From: Owenweeksia sp. TMED14
GTDB taxonomy: Bacteria > Bacteroidota > Bacteroidia > Flavobacteriales > Schleiferiaceae
Assembly (NCBI GenBank): GCA_002167805.1
Contig: NHBT01000020.1
Location: 15,422-24,839 of the forward strand
Direction of reading: 5' to 3'
DNA length: 9,418 nucleotides
Shown: piece after piece, positions 1 to 7,269 of the stretch
Layout: the number at the start of each line of letters is the position of its first letter
How positions within the stretch are numbered: the stretch's first letter is position 1
The notes under the pieces: model-generated
What the model was told of the DNA's origin: nothing
Seen by the model: the letters and a program-made list of their open reading frames with translations, nothing else
Databases searched by the model: none
Position numbers and translations under genes: made by a program

Positions 1-170
1 TTTATTTGATCAGGAGATAATCCTAAAGCTGAAGTTGCATTAGCTTGAGGGTCTGCATCAATTAGAAGGACTCGTTTCTCTAAAAAAACTAGAGAGGATG
101 CAAGATTTACTGCTGTGGTTGTTTTTCCCACTCCACCTTTTTGGTTTGCAATTGCAATCACTTTGGTCAT
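1..170 (-). CDS. parA: ParA/Soj-family chromosome-partitioning ATPase (N-terminal part, cut by window edge)
   Basis: Only the first 56 codons lie in the window. They read [23 protein letters not shown] onward, a deviant Walker A motif (KGGVGKTTT, residues 11-19) with the signature Lys11 and the P-loop Lys16. The Walker A' segment [10 protein letters not shown] (Asp38, Asp40) follows at residues 35-44. Both are diagnostic of ParA/MinD-type ATPases, and the DxDPQ-N form points to ParA/Soj rather than MinD. ParA proteins bind DNA as ATP dimers and, with ParB on parS sites, move replicated origins apart. A parB gene would be expected just left of the window but cannot be seen. The ATG start is unambiguous because the conserved IAIANQKGG begins five codons in. 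No Shine-Dalgarno sequence is visible, which is normal for Bacteroidota. The gene is separated from the upstream lipoprotein gene by 84 nt and probably has its own promoter. Confidence 0.93.
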   Translation of the reverse strand, partial: MTKVIAIANQKGGVGKTTTAVNLASSLVFLEKRVLLIDADPQANATSALGLSPDQI

Positions 171-226
171 ACGGTAAAAATAAAAAACCCAAAACTTCTT
201 GTTGCCCTTTTTTAATTAGCGAATAG

Positions 227-254
227 GAAAGTTATCATCAATTTTTGAAAACAA
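227..254 (-). promoter_or_regulatory. Possible Bacteroidota-type promoter for parA
   Basis: Read on the minus strand, TTG (254-252) lies 17 nt upstream of TAACTTTC (234-227). This is one base away from the Bacteroidota -7 consensus TAnnTTTG, within the usual 17-23 nt spacing from a -33 TTG. It would give a leader of about 50 nt before the parA ATG. Such short AT-rich boxes turn up by chance, so the call rests mainly on its location in the only gap before parA. Confidence 0.3.
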
Positions 255-800
255 TTAAATGGTGTCTCTAACTACTCCACATTTCAGCATAGTCTTGCCA
301 TAATAAGGATTTAAAACATTATACTCGGCTGAAAGCCAAATAGCTCCTTTATTATTCATTGCCATTGGGCAGAACTGAATATAAATATCTTGACCTTCTT
401 TGGTCTCAATACTATTGTTTTTAAGTTCCTTGATCAGAGATTTAGATAATTCATGAAATGAGACTCTTTTACTTTTAATATCTTTATTATCGATGATTTC
501 TTCGATTATGAAATTCATATTACTAGAATCTTGTGATAGCTCTATTAAGTTTTCCTCATTTAAGAGAATATTCTTCAGGTTTTTCGCAGCATTAGCGGCT
601 TCTACGGTATCAGTCGCTACGAGGGCATCCTTAATTCTTAAATACTGTCCAATTAGATCATTATCGTATGAATTTTTTATTACAAACTCTGATTTGTTTA
701 TTTCTATTTGTTCAGAAGAATCTTCGGGGCTTTGACAACTAAAAAAAAATCCCAGAATCAATAAAAGAATTAGTGGATTTTGTAATTCAATTTTTTTCAT
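255..800 (-). CDS. DUF3347-domain lipoprotein (possible metal-binding)
   Basis: This 181-residue protein has a lipoprotein signal: a hydrophobic stretch at residues 9-20 ending in FFSC, with Cys22 as the likely lipidated residue. The mature part matches my knowledge of the DUF3347 family. It has an N-terminal helical part (YLRIKDALVATDTVEAANAAKNL, residues 53-75) and a C-terminal signature containing IQFCPMAM (141-148), W155, NPYYG (164-168), M171 and C174. The conserved Cys144, Met146, Met148, Met171 and Cys174, plus His116, look like soft-metal ligands. DUF3347 domains are often found with copper or heavy-metal efflux proteins in Bacteroidota, so periplasmic metal binding is a reasonable inference, not a demonstrated role. 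Length fits a stand-alone DUF3347 lipoprotein. The ATG lies inside the end of the M1 peptidase gene, overlapping it by 14 nt in another frame, so translation is probably coupled. It is the last gene of the minus-strand run. Confidence 0.8.
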   Translation of the reverse strand: MKKIELQNPLILLLILGFFFSCQSPEDSSEQIEINKSEFVIKNSYDNDLIGQYLRIKDALVATDTVEAANAAKNLKNILLNEENLIELSQDSSNMNFIIEEIIDNKDIKSKRVSFHELSKSLIKELKNNSIETKEGQDIYIQFCPMAMNNKGAIWLSAEYNVLNPYYGKTMLKCGVVRDTI

Positions 801-3138
801 ATTCTTGTTTAGATTTTACATTTTTTGAATCTCTCATTGGGTTGCTCATATATTTTTCCCAATCATTTTTCGGTCGAAATACTTCGAGATGGACATTTAC
901 ATCAGTAGGCCATATGTTGTTGTATGTGTCGCAATCTGCTAACTCCAAATATGGATCAATCTCAATTTTAACTGCTTTTTTTGGAAAATATATAGTCTTG
1001 GTAAATTCATTCTCATTTCTCAACCAAATTTCTGCAGGGTAGCGTTGAACTTCTTTTGAACCATCCTCAAAAGTAAATTCAATAACTATAGGACTTATTA
1101 TCCCTCCAATGTTATTTATTGCTATTTCATGAAGGTATCCTGCTGGCCACTTTGAGGCTTCGTTCCCAAGTGAACTCAGGATTTTTTTTTCGCGGGGACT
1201 TATCTGGTACCTATCAAAATTATTGTAGAAATCACTAGCTTCAGGAACTCTATCTATAATTGTTGGTTTTAGTTCTTTTTGATTTCTGATTCTACCAATG
1301 TGTCTTTTTTTATCCTTTTCAAATTTTCGCTCTCTTTGTCTCCTTAGTTTTTCAGGATATGTGGTAGGAATCTCTGCGATTCGCACTTTTGATAATTTTA
1401 GATCCACATATTCCGTAGTATAAAACCATCCTCTCCAAAACCAATCTAAATCTACCCCAGAAGCATCTTCGATAGTTCTGAAAAGATCTGCAGGGGCGGG
1501 ATGTTTAAAAGCCCAGCGTTCGCAATATGTTTTGAAAGCATAATCGAATAATTCTCTTCCTAAAACAGTTTCTCGAAGAATGTTTAGTGCTGTTGCGGGT
1601 TTTGCATAGGCATTAGGACCAAATTGAAGAATACTCTCTGAGTTCGTCATTATTGGAACCATATTCAATGCTGGAGATCTCATGTATTCAACAATCTTGT
1701 AGGCAGGACCTCTTCGAAAGGGGTAATTAATATCCCATTCTTGTTCACATAAGTATTGAACAAAGGTATTTAGCCCCTCATCCATCCACGTCCACTGTCT
1801 TTCATCTGAGTTAATGATCATTGGGAAGAAATTATGACCCACTTCATGAATAATGACACCGATCATTGCATACTTAGTCGCCTCACTGTATGTTCCATCT
1901 TTATCCGGTCTTCCTCCATTAAAACAAATCATAGGATATTCCATACCTATATCGTCAGTATGAACCGAAATAGCTCTTGGATATGGATAATCGATCGTGT
2001 GTTTCGAATAGGACTCAAGGCTATGAGCAACAACCCTTGTACTGTATTGCTCCCAGAGAGGATTGCCTTCCTTCGGATAGAAAGATTCAGCAGTAACAAC
2101 TTTTTCACCAATTTTTACAGCCATTACATCCCAAATGAATTTTCTTGACGAAGCAAATGCGAAATCACGAACCTTTTTTGCCGTGAATAACCATGTTTTA
2201 CGGCCCTTATACATTGTTTTTGATTCAGCACGTTCTGATTTTTCTGCTTCTTCTTGTGTTACGATCATCACTGGGTCTGAAAAGTTTTTTCTTGCTTTAG
2301 AAAGGCGTTTCCTTTGATTTGAAGTCAGTACACCTGATTCATTTATTAGCTCTCCCGTTGCTGCTACAATATGGTCCTCAGGAACGTTTATTGAGACCCT
2401 ATAATTCCCAAAAGGTAGCGTGAACTCCCCTTGTCCAAGGAATTGTTTATGCTGCCACCCCACATCATCACCATAGACTGCCATTCGCGGAAAAAATTGT
2501 GCTATTGTGTATATCGAGTTATCTTCATCTTTAAAATATTCATAACCACTTCTTCCGCCACCTTTCATTCGATCATTAATATTATAACTCCAACCAATGT
2601 GGAATTTTATCGTTTGACCTGATTTAAGTGAAGTTCTGAGGTCAATACGCATCATAGTATTGACTATGGTATATTTTAATTTTTTCCCTGATTGATCTTT
2701 GACATTGGAAATCTGAAAACCTCCTTCAAATTTTTCAACAAAATCTTGTGAAACCTTTTCAGGAGTTATTGAATCAGGCAAGGATCTTTTAGACATCAGA
2801 TCATTCATTGATCCTGGTTTGCGAATATTTTGATCTAACTGTACCCATAAATATTTCAGATGATCGGGACTATTATTTATATATGTAATCCACTCATCTC
2901 CCTTTATTCGGTGATTTTTTTCATCCAAGGAAATGTTCATTTCATAATTTGCCTGGTTTTGGTAGTAAGAATGTCCTGGAGCACCACTAGCTGTTCGATA
3001 TTCATTCGGTGTGGGTAGTTCATGTGACAGTTGCCTGAATTTGCTGGTGTTCAGGCGATCAAAGGGTACATTTTGTCCGAAGCCGCTTAACCCGGTAAAC
3101 AACATGTATAATGTCAATATTTTTTTTAAAATCGTCAT
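787..3138 (-). CDS. Exported M1-family (gluzincin) zinc metallopeptidase
   Basis: Numbering is from the ATG at 3138 (783 aa). Residues 1-22 form a signal peptide (ILKKILTLYMLFTGLSGFGQ region). An M1-type N-terminal beta domain covers about 60-260, followed by the catalytic domain, about 300-545. The zinc site is HEVGH-x18-E: His431, Glu432 (catalytic base), His435 and Glu454. The substrate N-terminus motif is GMEYP (398-402) in place of GAMEN, as is common in Bacteroidota members. The probable transition-state tyrosine is Tyr511 in PNAYAKPATAL. The family removes N-terminal residues from peptides; an export signal suggests periplasmic peptide processing. A very basic stretch (about 607-625, LRRQRERKFEKDKKRH) and a beta-rich C-terminal part follow, ending in a charged tail; there is no T9SS sorting domain. 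An in-frame TTG at 3147 adds three residues, but ATG is preferred. It follows a DUF6702 gene, a pairing I recall from other Flavobacteriia. Confidence 0.92.
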   Translation of the reverse strand: MTILKKILTLYMLFTGLSGFGQNVPFDRLNTSKFRQLSHELPTPNEYRTASGAPGHSYYQNQANYEMNISLDEKNHRIKGDEWITYINNSPDHLKYLWVQLDQNIRKPGSMNDLMSKRSLPDSITPEKVSQDFVEKFEGGFQISNVKDQSGKKLKYTIVNTMMRIDLRTSLKSGQTIKFHIGWSYNINDRMKGGGRSGYEYFKDEDNSIYTIAQFFPRMAVYGDDVGWQHKQFLGQGEFTLPFGNYRVSINVPEDHIVAATGELINESGVLTSNQRKRLSKARKNFSDPVMIVTQEEAEKSERAESKTMYKGRKTWLFTAKKVRDFAFASSRKFIWDVMAVKIGEKVVTAESFYPKEGNPLWEQYSTRVVAHSLESYSKHTIDYPYPRAISVHTDDIGMEYPMICFNGGRPDKDGTYSEATKYAMIGVIIHEVGHNFFPMIINSDERQWTWMDEGLNTFVQYLCEQEWDINYPFRRGPAYKIVEYMRSPALNMVPIMTNSESILQFGPNAYAKPATALNILRETVLGRELFDYAFKTYCERWAFKHPAPADLFRTIEDASGVDLDWFWRGWFYTTEYVDLKLSKVRIAEIPTTYPEKLRRQRERKFEKDKKRHIGRIRNQKELKPTIIDRVPEASDFYNNFDRYQISPREKKILSSLGNEASKWPAGYLHEIAINNIGGIISPIVIEFTFEDGSKEVQRYPAEIWLRNENEFTKTIYFPKKAVKIEIDPYLELADCDTYNNIWPTDVNVHLEVFRPKNDWEKYMSNPMRDSKNVKSKQEYEKN

Positions 3139-3206
3139 TGGTTTCAAGTTTTGAATATCAAGAATCAGTCAAATTCATCATTTCCTGTTGGTCGTTTTTT
3201 TTTAAT

Positions 3207-3704
3207 TTATTGAATCATAAATATAGTTGAATTGATATTAGTCATTTCATGTTGACTAAATCCATTTTTCGGGTTCTTACGAATGGCATAAATATTCCTG
3301 TGATCTTTGAATAATTCAAATAAGAATTCATCTTGTATCCGGAATATTTTTTTTGATTTAAATCTTATTTCAATGTCAACAGATTCACGACTGTATTGAT
3401 AAGGGTAAATATCATAGTCAATTAGCTTCCCATTTTTATTATGGATTTTAATTTTGGAAATGATGTAACGTTTTAGTATTTCCTGATTTTTCGGATTTAT
3501 TTCTTCTAGTTTGACCATGTTTCCATTCATTTTTGAAAGTGCATGTTCAATATCTTCAGTAAAAACATTTTTGATAAGTCTCCATTCATTATTAACATCG
3601 GAAAATATAAGTTCAGCAGTTGATACATGCATGGGGTGTTTTCCTGAATTGAAAAATATAAAACATAGGATGCCGAGTAATATGGTCTTTAACGTCTTTT
3701 TCAT
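3207..3704 (-). CDS. Exported DUF6702-family protein, function unknown
   Basis: This 165-residue protein has a hydrophobic signal sequence (residues 5-20, about TLKTILLGILCFIFFN). The mature part starts KHPMHVSTAEL (22-32), followed by an acidic FTEDIEHAL segment (48-56) and a C-terminal EFLFELFKDHRNIYAI stretch. Those landmarks match the Bacteroidota family DUF6702: an HP/HK-x-x-V-S-x-x-E start, an F-x-D-D-x-E-x-A-L segment, and an L-F-x-L-F-x-D/E-x-x-N-I end. The function of the family is not known to me, and no catalytic residues stand out apart from the His23-Pro-Met-His26 cluster at the mature N-terminus. The usual length for this family is about 160 residues, so the gene appears intact. 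It sits 19 nt after the MBL-fold gene and 68 nt before the M1 peptidase. In other Flavobacteriia I recall this family beside M1 peptidases, suggesting a role in envelope maintenance or peptidase function (inference). Confidence 0.75.
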   Translation of the reverse strand: MKKTLKTILLGILCFIFFNSGKHPMHVSTAELIFSDVNNEWRLIKNVFTEDIEHALSKMNGNMVKLEEINPKNQEILKRYIISKIKIHNKNGKLIDYDIYPYQYSRESVDIEIRFKSKKIFRIQDEFLFELFKDHRNIYAIRKNPKNGFSQHEMTNINSTIFMIQ

Positions 3705-3723
3705 GCCATTTAATTCAATGAAT

Positions 3724-4626
3724 TTATAATATGAACTTCATTCCAGTTTCAGCTATATTAAATCCCTGTTGCTTCACCTGAGAATACTCTTTACTGTTTT
3801 TATTAAAAAGTGGATTACTATGATTCAGATGAATAAAATAAATTTTGTTTTTTTTATCCGTACTCCATAGTTTCCATTGATTAATAGATTCTGAAACAAA
3901 TGGATGGGGTATTTGCGACATATCTCTGTTGGGTAGCTCAGACTGATCATAGAATGTTCCATCCAATAAAGCATAATCTACGGTTTGAATTATGCTATCA
4001 ATATCATGGTGCCATTTTGCCCATTTATCGATATCAGGTATGAAGAGTAGGGATTTATTTTTTCCATTAAAAATATATCCATAAGTCTCAGAATATTCAT
4101 CCCGATGAGGGACTTTTAAGGCTTGAACTATTAAATCACCAATTTCTATTTTTTGTTTTGCATTTACTTTTTTTAAACGGATATTTTTGAGATTTACTAA
4201 TTGATCCCATGGTCCATTATTTTTGATAAAATTGGTAAACCTTTGGCCTCCATAAATATCGATATTATTGCAATTCATGGCTTCTCGACCTAAATACATA
4301 AGCCCAGAATAATGACCAATGTGCGCATGTGTGATGAAAATTTTTTCAGGCGCTAAGTCGTAATTCAATTGAGACAGTGTGTTCCATTGTTTTGATAGAC
4401 TTGGAGTGGCCTCAACAAGAATGCTGCTGCTATCAGGAAGAGTTATACCTAGGCATGAAGGCATTTCATAGGGAAGAGGGACTCCGAGAGAATCAAGACA
4501 ACATATTTTATTACAACCGGCCTGTGGCCTTCCTGCATCCTGGGAAATGCCAAGGACATGTATTTCTACTTGAGCTTTTAGAATAGAAGATAGAAGAAAT
4601 GATAAAAACAGTATTAAATATTTCAA
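3724..4626 (-). CDS. Exported metallo-beta-lactamase-fold hydrolase, PqqB-like
   Basis: This 300-residue protein has a signal peptide (KYLILFLSFLLSSILKAQ, cleavage probably near residue 18). The mature part begins with the PqqB-like LGISQDAGRPQAGCNKICC (25-43). The MBL metal motif reads THAHIGHYSGL (99-109): His100, His102 and His105 are present, but the usual Asp is Gly104. Other likely ligands are His174 (VPHRDEYSETYG), Asp198 or Asp200 (FIPDIDKW), Asp222 and the C-terminal HLNHSNP (266-272). I recall the HAHIGH form from other PqqB-like MBL proteins, so it need not mean loss of activity. No pqq biosynthesis genes are near and the protein is exported, so a role in PQQ synthesis is unlikely; the substrate is unknown. 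No in-frame ATG exists before residue 55, which lies past the signal peptide and the conserved start. The start is therefore the TTG at 4626, 19 nt after mnmE. Confidence 0.85.
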   Translation of the reverse strand: MKYLILFLSFLLSSILKAQVEIHVLGISQDAGRPQAGCNKICCLDSLGVPLPYEMPSCLGITLPDSSSILVEATPSLSKQWNTLSQLNYDLAPEKIFITHAHIGHYSGLMYLGREAMNCNNIDIYGGQRFTNFIKNNGPWDQLVNLKNIRLKKVNAKQKIEIGDLIVQALKVPHRDEYSETYGYIFNGKNKSLLFIPDIDKWAKWHHDIDSIIQTVDYALLDGTFYDQSELPNRDMSQIPHPFVSESINQWKLWSTDKKNKIYFIHLNHSNPLFNKNSKEYSQVKQQGFNIAETGMKFIL

Positions 4627-4645
4627 GCAATAAAGATATTTTATA

Positions 4646-5995
4646 TCATTTTCCTATACAAAATCGACTAAATACACTACTTAATAAATCATCTGCTATG
4701 ATTTCTCCTGTTATGCTTCCAAGACTCTCCAATGCATCACGTAATTCATAAGATATTATTTCACCGCTTGAACCATCGGAAAGACACTTTTCAGCTTTTA
4801 AAATACTGTCAAGAGAAGTCTTTAAGGCCTTGGCATGCCTGATATTTGCAATTAATATTTCAGAATTACCATTCCATTCGGTTTTATCGATTATTGAGGA
4901 TAGTTTTGATTTTATCTGACTCAGACCAGAACCAATACCAATCTCTATACATTCAGGGTAATCTAAGTGATAATTTTCTCCATTCCATAAATCTGACTTT
5001 GTTAAAATTTTAATTAAATGTGCACTTGGAGCTTTAAGTTTTATATCCTTTTCTAATTCCAGGATGTTTTTTTTCACTGATGTTAGTGGATCAATTAAAA
5101 ATAAAATAATATGCCCCTCTGACATTAGGCGCCAGGAACGTTCAATCCCTAATTTTTCAACTTTATCGTTGCTTTTTCGTAATCCAGCAGTATCTGTAAT
5201 TCTAAATAAATGATCTCCTAGTCTAAATCTCTCTTCAATACTATCTCGAGTAGTGCCGGCAATATCAGTAACAAGTGCTCGATCATCTTCCAAAAAACGA
5301 TTCAACAAAGTCGATTTACCTGCGTTTGGTTCACCTACGATGATCAATGGAATTCCTCTTTTAATGGCATTTCCAAGATTGAAGCTGTTTATCATTTTTT
5401 GAATTTCGAGTTTCAATTCAGTAATTAAATTTGATAATTGAGCCCTGTTTGCAAATTCAACATCTTCTTCGGTGAAATCGAGTTCTAATTCTATGAGTGC
5501 TGCAAAATCGATGAGTTTTTGACGAAGTTCTTCTAAAATTTTTGAAACATTGCCCTTCATTTGACTCATTGCTATCATATGTGCAGAGCGTGATTCAGAT
5601 GCGATTAAATCCCCAACAGCTTCAGCTTGAACCAGATCTAATTTTCCATTGAGAAAAGCCCTTTGTGTAAATTCTCCAGGGCTGGCTAAAACAGCTCCAT
5701 TTTTTATTATTTCATTTATGGCAGATTCTAAAATAAAAGGCGACCCATGAAAACTTATTTCAATAACATCTTCTCCAGTGTAGGAATGAGGTCCTGAAAA
5801 ATATATTAATAAAACTTCATCAAGAATATTTCCGTTTGCTTCTTGAAATTTGGTCAAAATTGCCTTTCTGGGTTCCCATTTTTTTATTGTTGGTAAATTT
5901 TTTGAAACTACACTCAAGCAATCAGGTCCTGAGATTCTTATTATCCCGATGGCTCCTCTACCAGTTGGGGTTGATAATGCAACAATTGACTTCAC
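4646..5995 (-). CDS. mnmE: tRNA uridine-5-carboxymethylaminomethyl(34) synthesis GTPase MnmE
   Basis: MnmE acts with MnmG to build the cmnm5 group on wobble uridine 34 of certain tRNAs, using GTP, tetrahydrofolate and FAD; it is cytosolic. Numbering is from the GTG at 5995 (449 aa). The N-terminal folate-binding domain holds IVALSTPTGRGAIGIIRISGP (4-24), GPHSYTGEDVIE (68-79) and SPGEFTQRAFLNGKLDLVQAE (105-125). An inserted G domain follows with G1 GEPNAGKS (221-228), G2 GTTRDSIEE, G3 DTAG (268-271) and G4 TKSD (332-335, where NKxD is usual). The C-terminus is FCIGK (445-449), with the conserved Cys446. The open frame extends upstream to a TTG at 6034 (462 aa) and holds no ATG. The GTG gives M-K-S-I-V-A, equivalent to the family's usual few residues before IVA, whereas the TTG adds 13 unusual residues. 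The GTG is therefore preferred, though not certain. The gene follows the RsmI-like gene by 60 nt (21 nt if TTG). Confidence 0.96.
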   Translation of the reverse strand: MKSIVALSTPTGRGAIGIIRISGPDCLSVVSKNLPTIKKWEPRKAILTKFQEANGNILDEVLLIYFSGPHSYTGEDVIEISFHGSPFILESAINEIIKNGAVLASPGEFTQRAFLNGKLDLVQAEAVGDLIASESRSAHMIAMSQMKGNVSKILEELRQKLIDFAALIELELDFTEEDVEFANRAQLSNLITELKLEIQKMINSFNLGNAIKRGIPLIIVGEPNAGKSTLLNRFLEDDRALVTDIAGTTRDSIEERFRLGDHLFRITDTAGLRKSNDKVEKLGIERSWRLMSEGHIILFLIDPLTSVKKNILELEKDIKLKAPSAHLIKILTKSDLWNGENYHLDYPECIEIGIGSGLSQIKSKLSSIIDKTEWNGNSEILIANIRHAKALKTSLDSILKAEKCLSDGSSGEIISYELRDALESLGSITGEIIADDLLSSVFSRFCIGK

Positions 5996-6001
5996 TTCAC
6001 G

Positions 6002-6016
6002 AAGGTACGATACCTT
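6002..6016 (-). other. Small perfect hairpin between the two candidate mnmE starts
   Basis: The sequence AAGGTA-CGA-TACCTT is a 6-bp perfect inverted repeat with a 3-nt loop. On the minus strand it ends 6 nt before the GTG start of mnmE. If that GTG is the true start, the stem sits in the ribosome standby region. The stem is short and could be chance. Confidence 0.25.
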
Positions 6017-6055
6017 GTTTTCATGATATTTCAAATAATGACTATCTCATTTCTT

Positions 6056-6778
6056 TTATTCATTAGATCTCCCGAGGATAAAAATTACAGGTACTTTATG
6101 AAATATTTCGAAGTTGTTAAATTTTTTCCAATCGGAAATTGATTTGCGTAGAATTAACTCGTTTTCCCCGTTGAGATTTGATGCTAGACACAAATCGATG
6201 TCATTTGAAAGAGTGGAGCATAAGTATTTTATGGTTTGCATATTACGATATGGTGTTTCAATAAATATTTGCGTGATGCCATTTCTTATGTCTCTCTCAA
6301 GCTTTAATAAATCATTCTTCCTTTCCGTTCTCTTGATTGAAATATATCCATTAAAAGTAAAGTTTTGGCCATTGAATCCGCTTGCCATTAAACCAAGAAC
6401 GATAGAAGATGGTCCAGCCCATGGCTTTACAGTTATTCCTAGTTGGTGAGCTTTTTTAACAACTAAACTTCCGGGGTCAGCAACACCTGGTGCTCCAGCA
6501 TCGGATATTAAGCCCATATCTAGTCCATTTATACATGGCTTTAGTATCTCTTTGATGTTTTCTTGTGGTTTATGCTTATTCAGGGAATAAAGCCTTTGCT
6601 CTGAAACAGGTGTTTTTGGTGCGATAATTTTTAATTGGGCCCGAGCTGTCTTTGGAGTTTCAACAATCCAGTCGAGTATATCATTTACTGTGTCCGATAA
6701 TCCAATCGAAATACTATTATCATGATTATGATCAGATATCGGGACAGGAATTAAGTGCAAGCATCCTAAACTTTTCAT
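6056..6778 (-). CDS. RsmI-like SAM-dependent methyltransferase (tetrapyrrole-methylase fold)
   Basis: This 240-residue protein (from the ATG at 6778) carries the RsmI-type landmarks of the SAM (uroporphyrin/corrin) methyltransferase fold. These are LHLIPVPI at the N-terminus, GLISDAGAPGVADPG (89-103), a SAM-contacting AGPSSIVLGLMASGFNGQ segment (121-138) and FIETPYRN (172-179). RsmI 2'-O-methylates C1402 of 16S rRNA. This protein belongs to the shorter, divergent Bacteroidota form, so the same substrate is likely but not certain, and I give no symbol. The chosen ATG overlaps the phosphatase stop as ATGA and has GAGG placed 7 nt upstream. An earlier ATG at 6799 would add seven residues (METRGKD) and lengthen the overlap to 25 nt, which is less likely. 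The order dnaA – phosphatase – methylase is familiar from flavobacterial genomes. Confidence 0.88.
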   Translation of the reverse strand: MKSLGCLHLIPVPISDHNHDNSISIGLSDTVNDILDWIVETPKTARAQLKIIAPKTPVSEQRLYSLNKHKPQENIKEILKPCINGLDMGLISDAGAPGVADPGSLVVKKAHQLGITVKPWAGPSSIVLGLMASGFNGQNFTFNGYISIKRTERKNDLLKLERDIRNGITQIFIETPYRNMQTIKYLCSTLSNDIDLCLASNLNGENELILRKSISDWKKFNNFEIFHKVPVIFILGRSNE

Positions 6779-7269
6779 ATCCTTTCCTCTTGTTTCCATC
6801 TTTCAATCCAATCCTCAGAGGCCTTATGGAGCATTTGAAACACATTTTCAAATCCCTCTCTTCCACCGAAATATGGATCTGGAACTTGACGATTTTCGTT
6901 GGGAAAAGAAGAATCTAAAAAAAAATGTATTTTTTTTTGATAATAAGAATTATCCGTGAGTTTTATTACATTTTTATAATTTGAGGAATCCATAACAAAA
7001 ATGAAATCAAATTCTTCAAAATCTTTTAATTCAATTTGTCTTGAACGTTGATTAGATATATCAATTCCATGGTATGCAGTGGATTCCTGTGATCTAGGGT
7101 CAGGAGATTCATTCTTGTGATAATCAGAGGTTCCAGCTGAGTCAATCAGCCACTTTTTCGCAATTTGATCTCCTTGATGTTTTATTAATAAACTCTGAAA
7201 TGTACCCTGAGCAACAGGAGATCTACAAATATTTCCAAGGCAAACAAATAAAATAGCTCTAGGGATCAT
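6775..7269 (-). CDS. Low-molecular-weight protein tyrosine phosphatase
   Basis: This 164-residue cytosolic protein has the LMW-PTP P-loop near its N-terminus: FVCLGNICRSPVAQG, with nucleophile Cys10 and Arg16 in C-x5-R-S. Further along are the family's DSAGTSDYH (43-51) and the general-acid loop VPDPYFGG (129-136), with Asp131. Length matches the family norm of 150-165. These enzymes hydrolyse phosphotyrosine or related phosphoesters through a cysteinyl-phosphate intermediate. In bacteria they often counter tyrosine kinases of polysaccharide export, but no such kinase is in this window, and LMW-PTP beside dnaA is a common flavobacterial arrangement. The ATG overlaps the dnaA stop codon as ATGA, so translational coupling with dnaA is likely; its own end overlaps the next gene in the same way. 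Confidence 0.93.
   Translation of the reverse strand: MIPRAILFVCLGNICRSPVAQGTFQSLLIKHQGDQIAKKWLIDSAGTSDYHKNESPDPRSQESTAYHGIDISNQRSRQIELKDFEEFDFIFVMDSSNYKNVIKLTDNSYYQKKIHFFLDSSFPNENRQVPDPYFGGREGFENVFQMLHKASEDWIERWKQEERI
6779..6789 (-). promoter_or_regulatory. Shine-Dalgarno-like site for the RsmI-like gene
   Basis: On the minus strand the sequence GAGGAAAGGAT directly precedes the ATG at 6778. The GAGG core ends 7 nt before the start codon. Such sites are rare in Bacteroidota, and this one favours the ATG at 6778 over the ATG at 6799. It lies within the phosphatase coding sequence. Confidence 0.45.

Noticed and set aside
171..254. Possible rho-independent terminator after the DUF3347 gene, from the A-rich and T-rich runs around 180-215.
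   Set aside because: The flanking runs do not pair: CCC faces CCC rather than GGG, so no stable stem forms.
773..1042. Plus-strand open frames antisense to the peptidase and other minus-strand genes (such as 773-1042, 1834-2148, 6114-6449).
   Set aside because: They lie opposite strongly supported coding regions, show no recognisable motifs and are explained by low stop frequency in the antisense frame.
3136..3147. TTG at 3147 as start of the M1 peptidase.
   Set aside because: An in-frame ATG lies three codons later and leaves the signal peptide intact, so the TTG is not needed.
3158..3181. A seven-codon mini-ORF (ATGATG… TGA) preceded by AGGAA in the DUF6702–M1 peptidase gap, as a possible leader peptide.
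   Set aside because: Very short, no regulatory codon pattern or flanking stem-loops, and such mini-ORFs are expected by chance in 68 nt.
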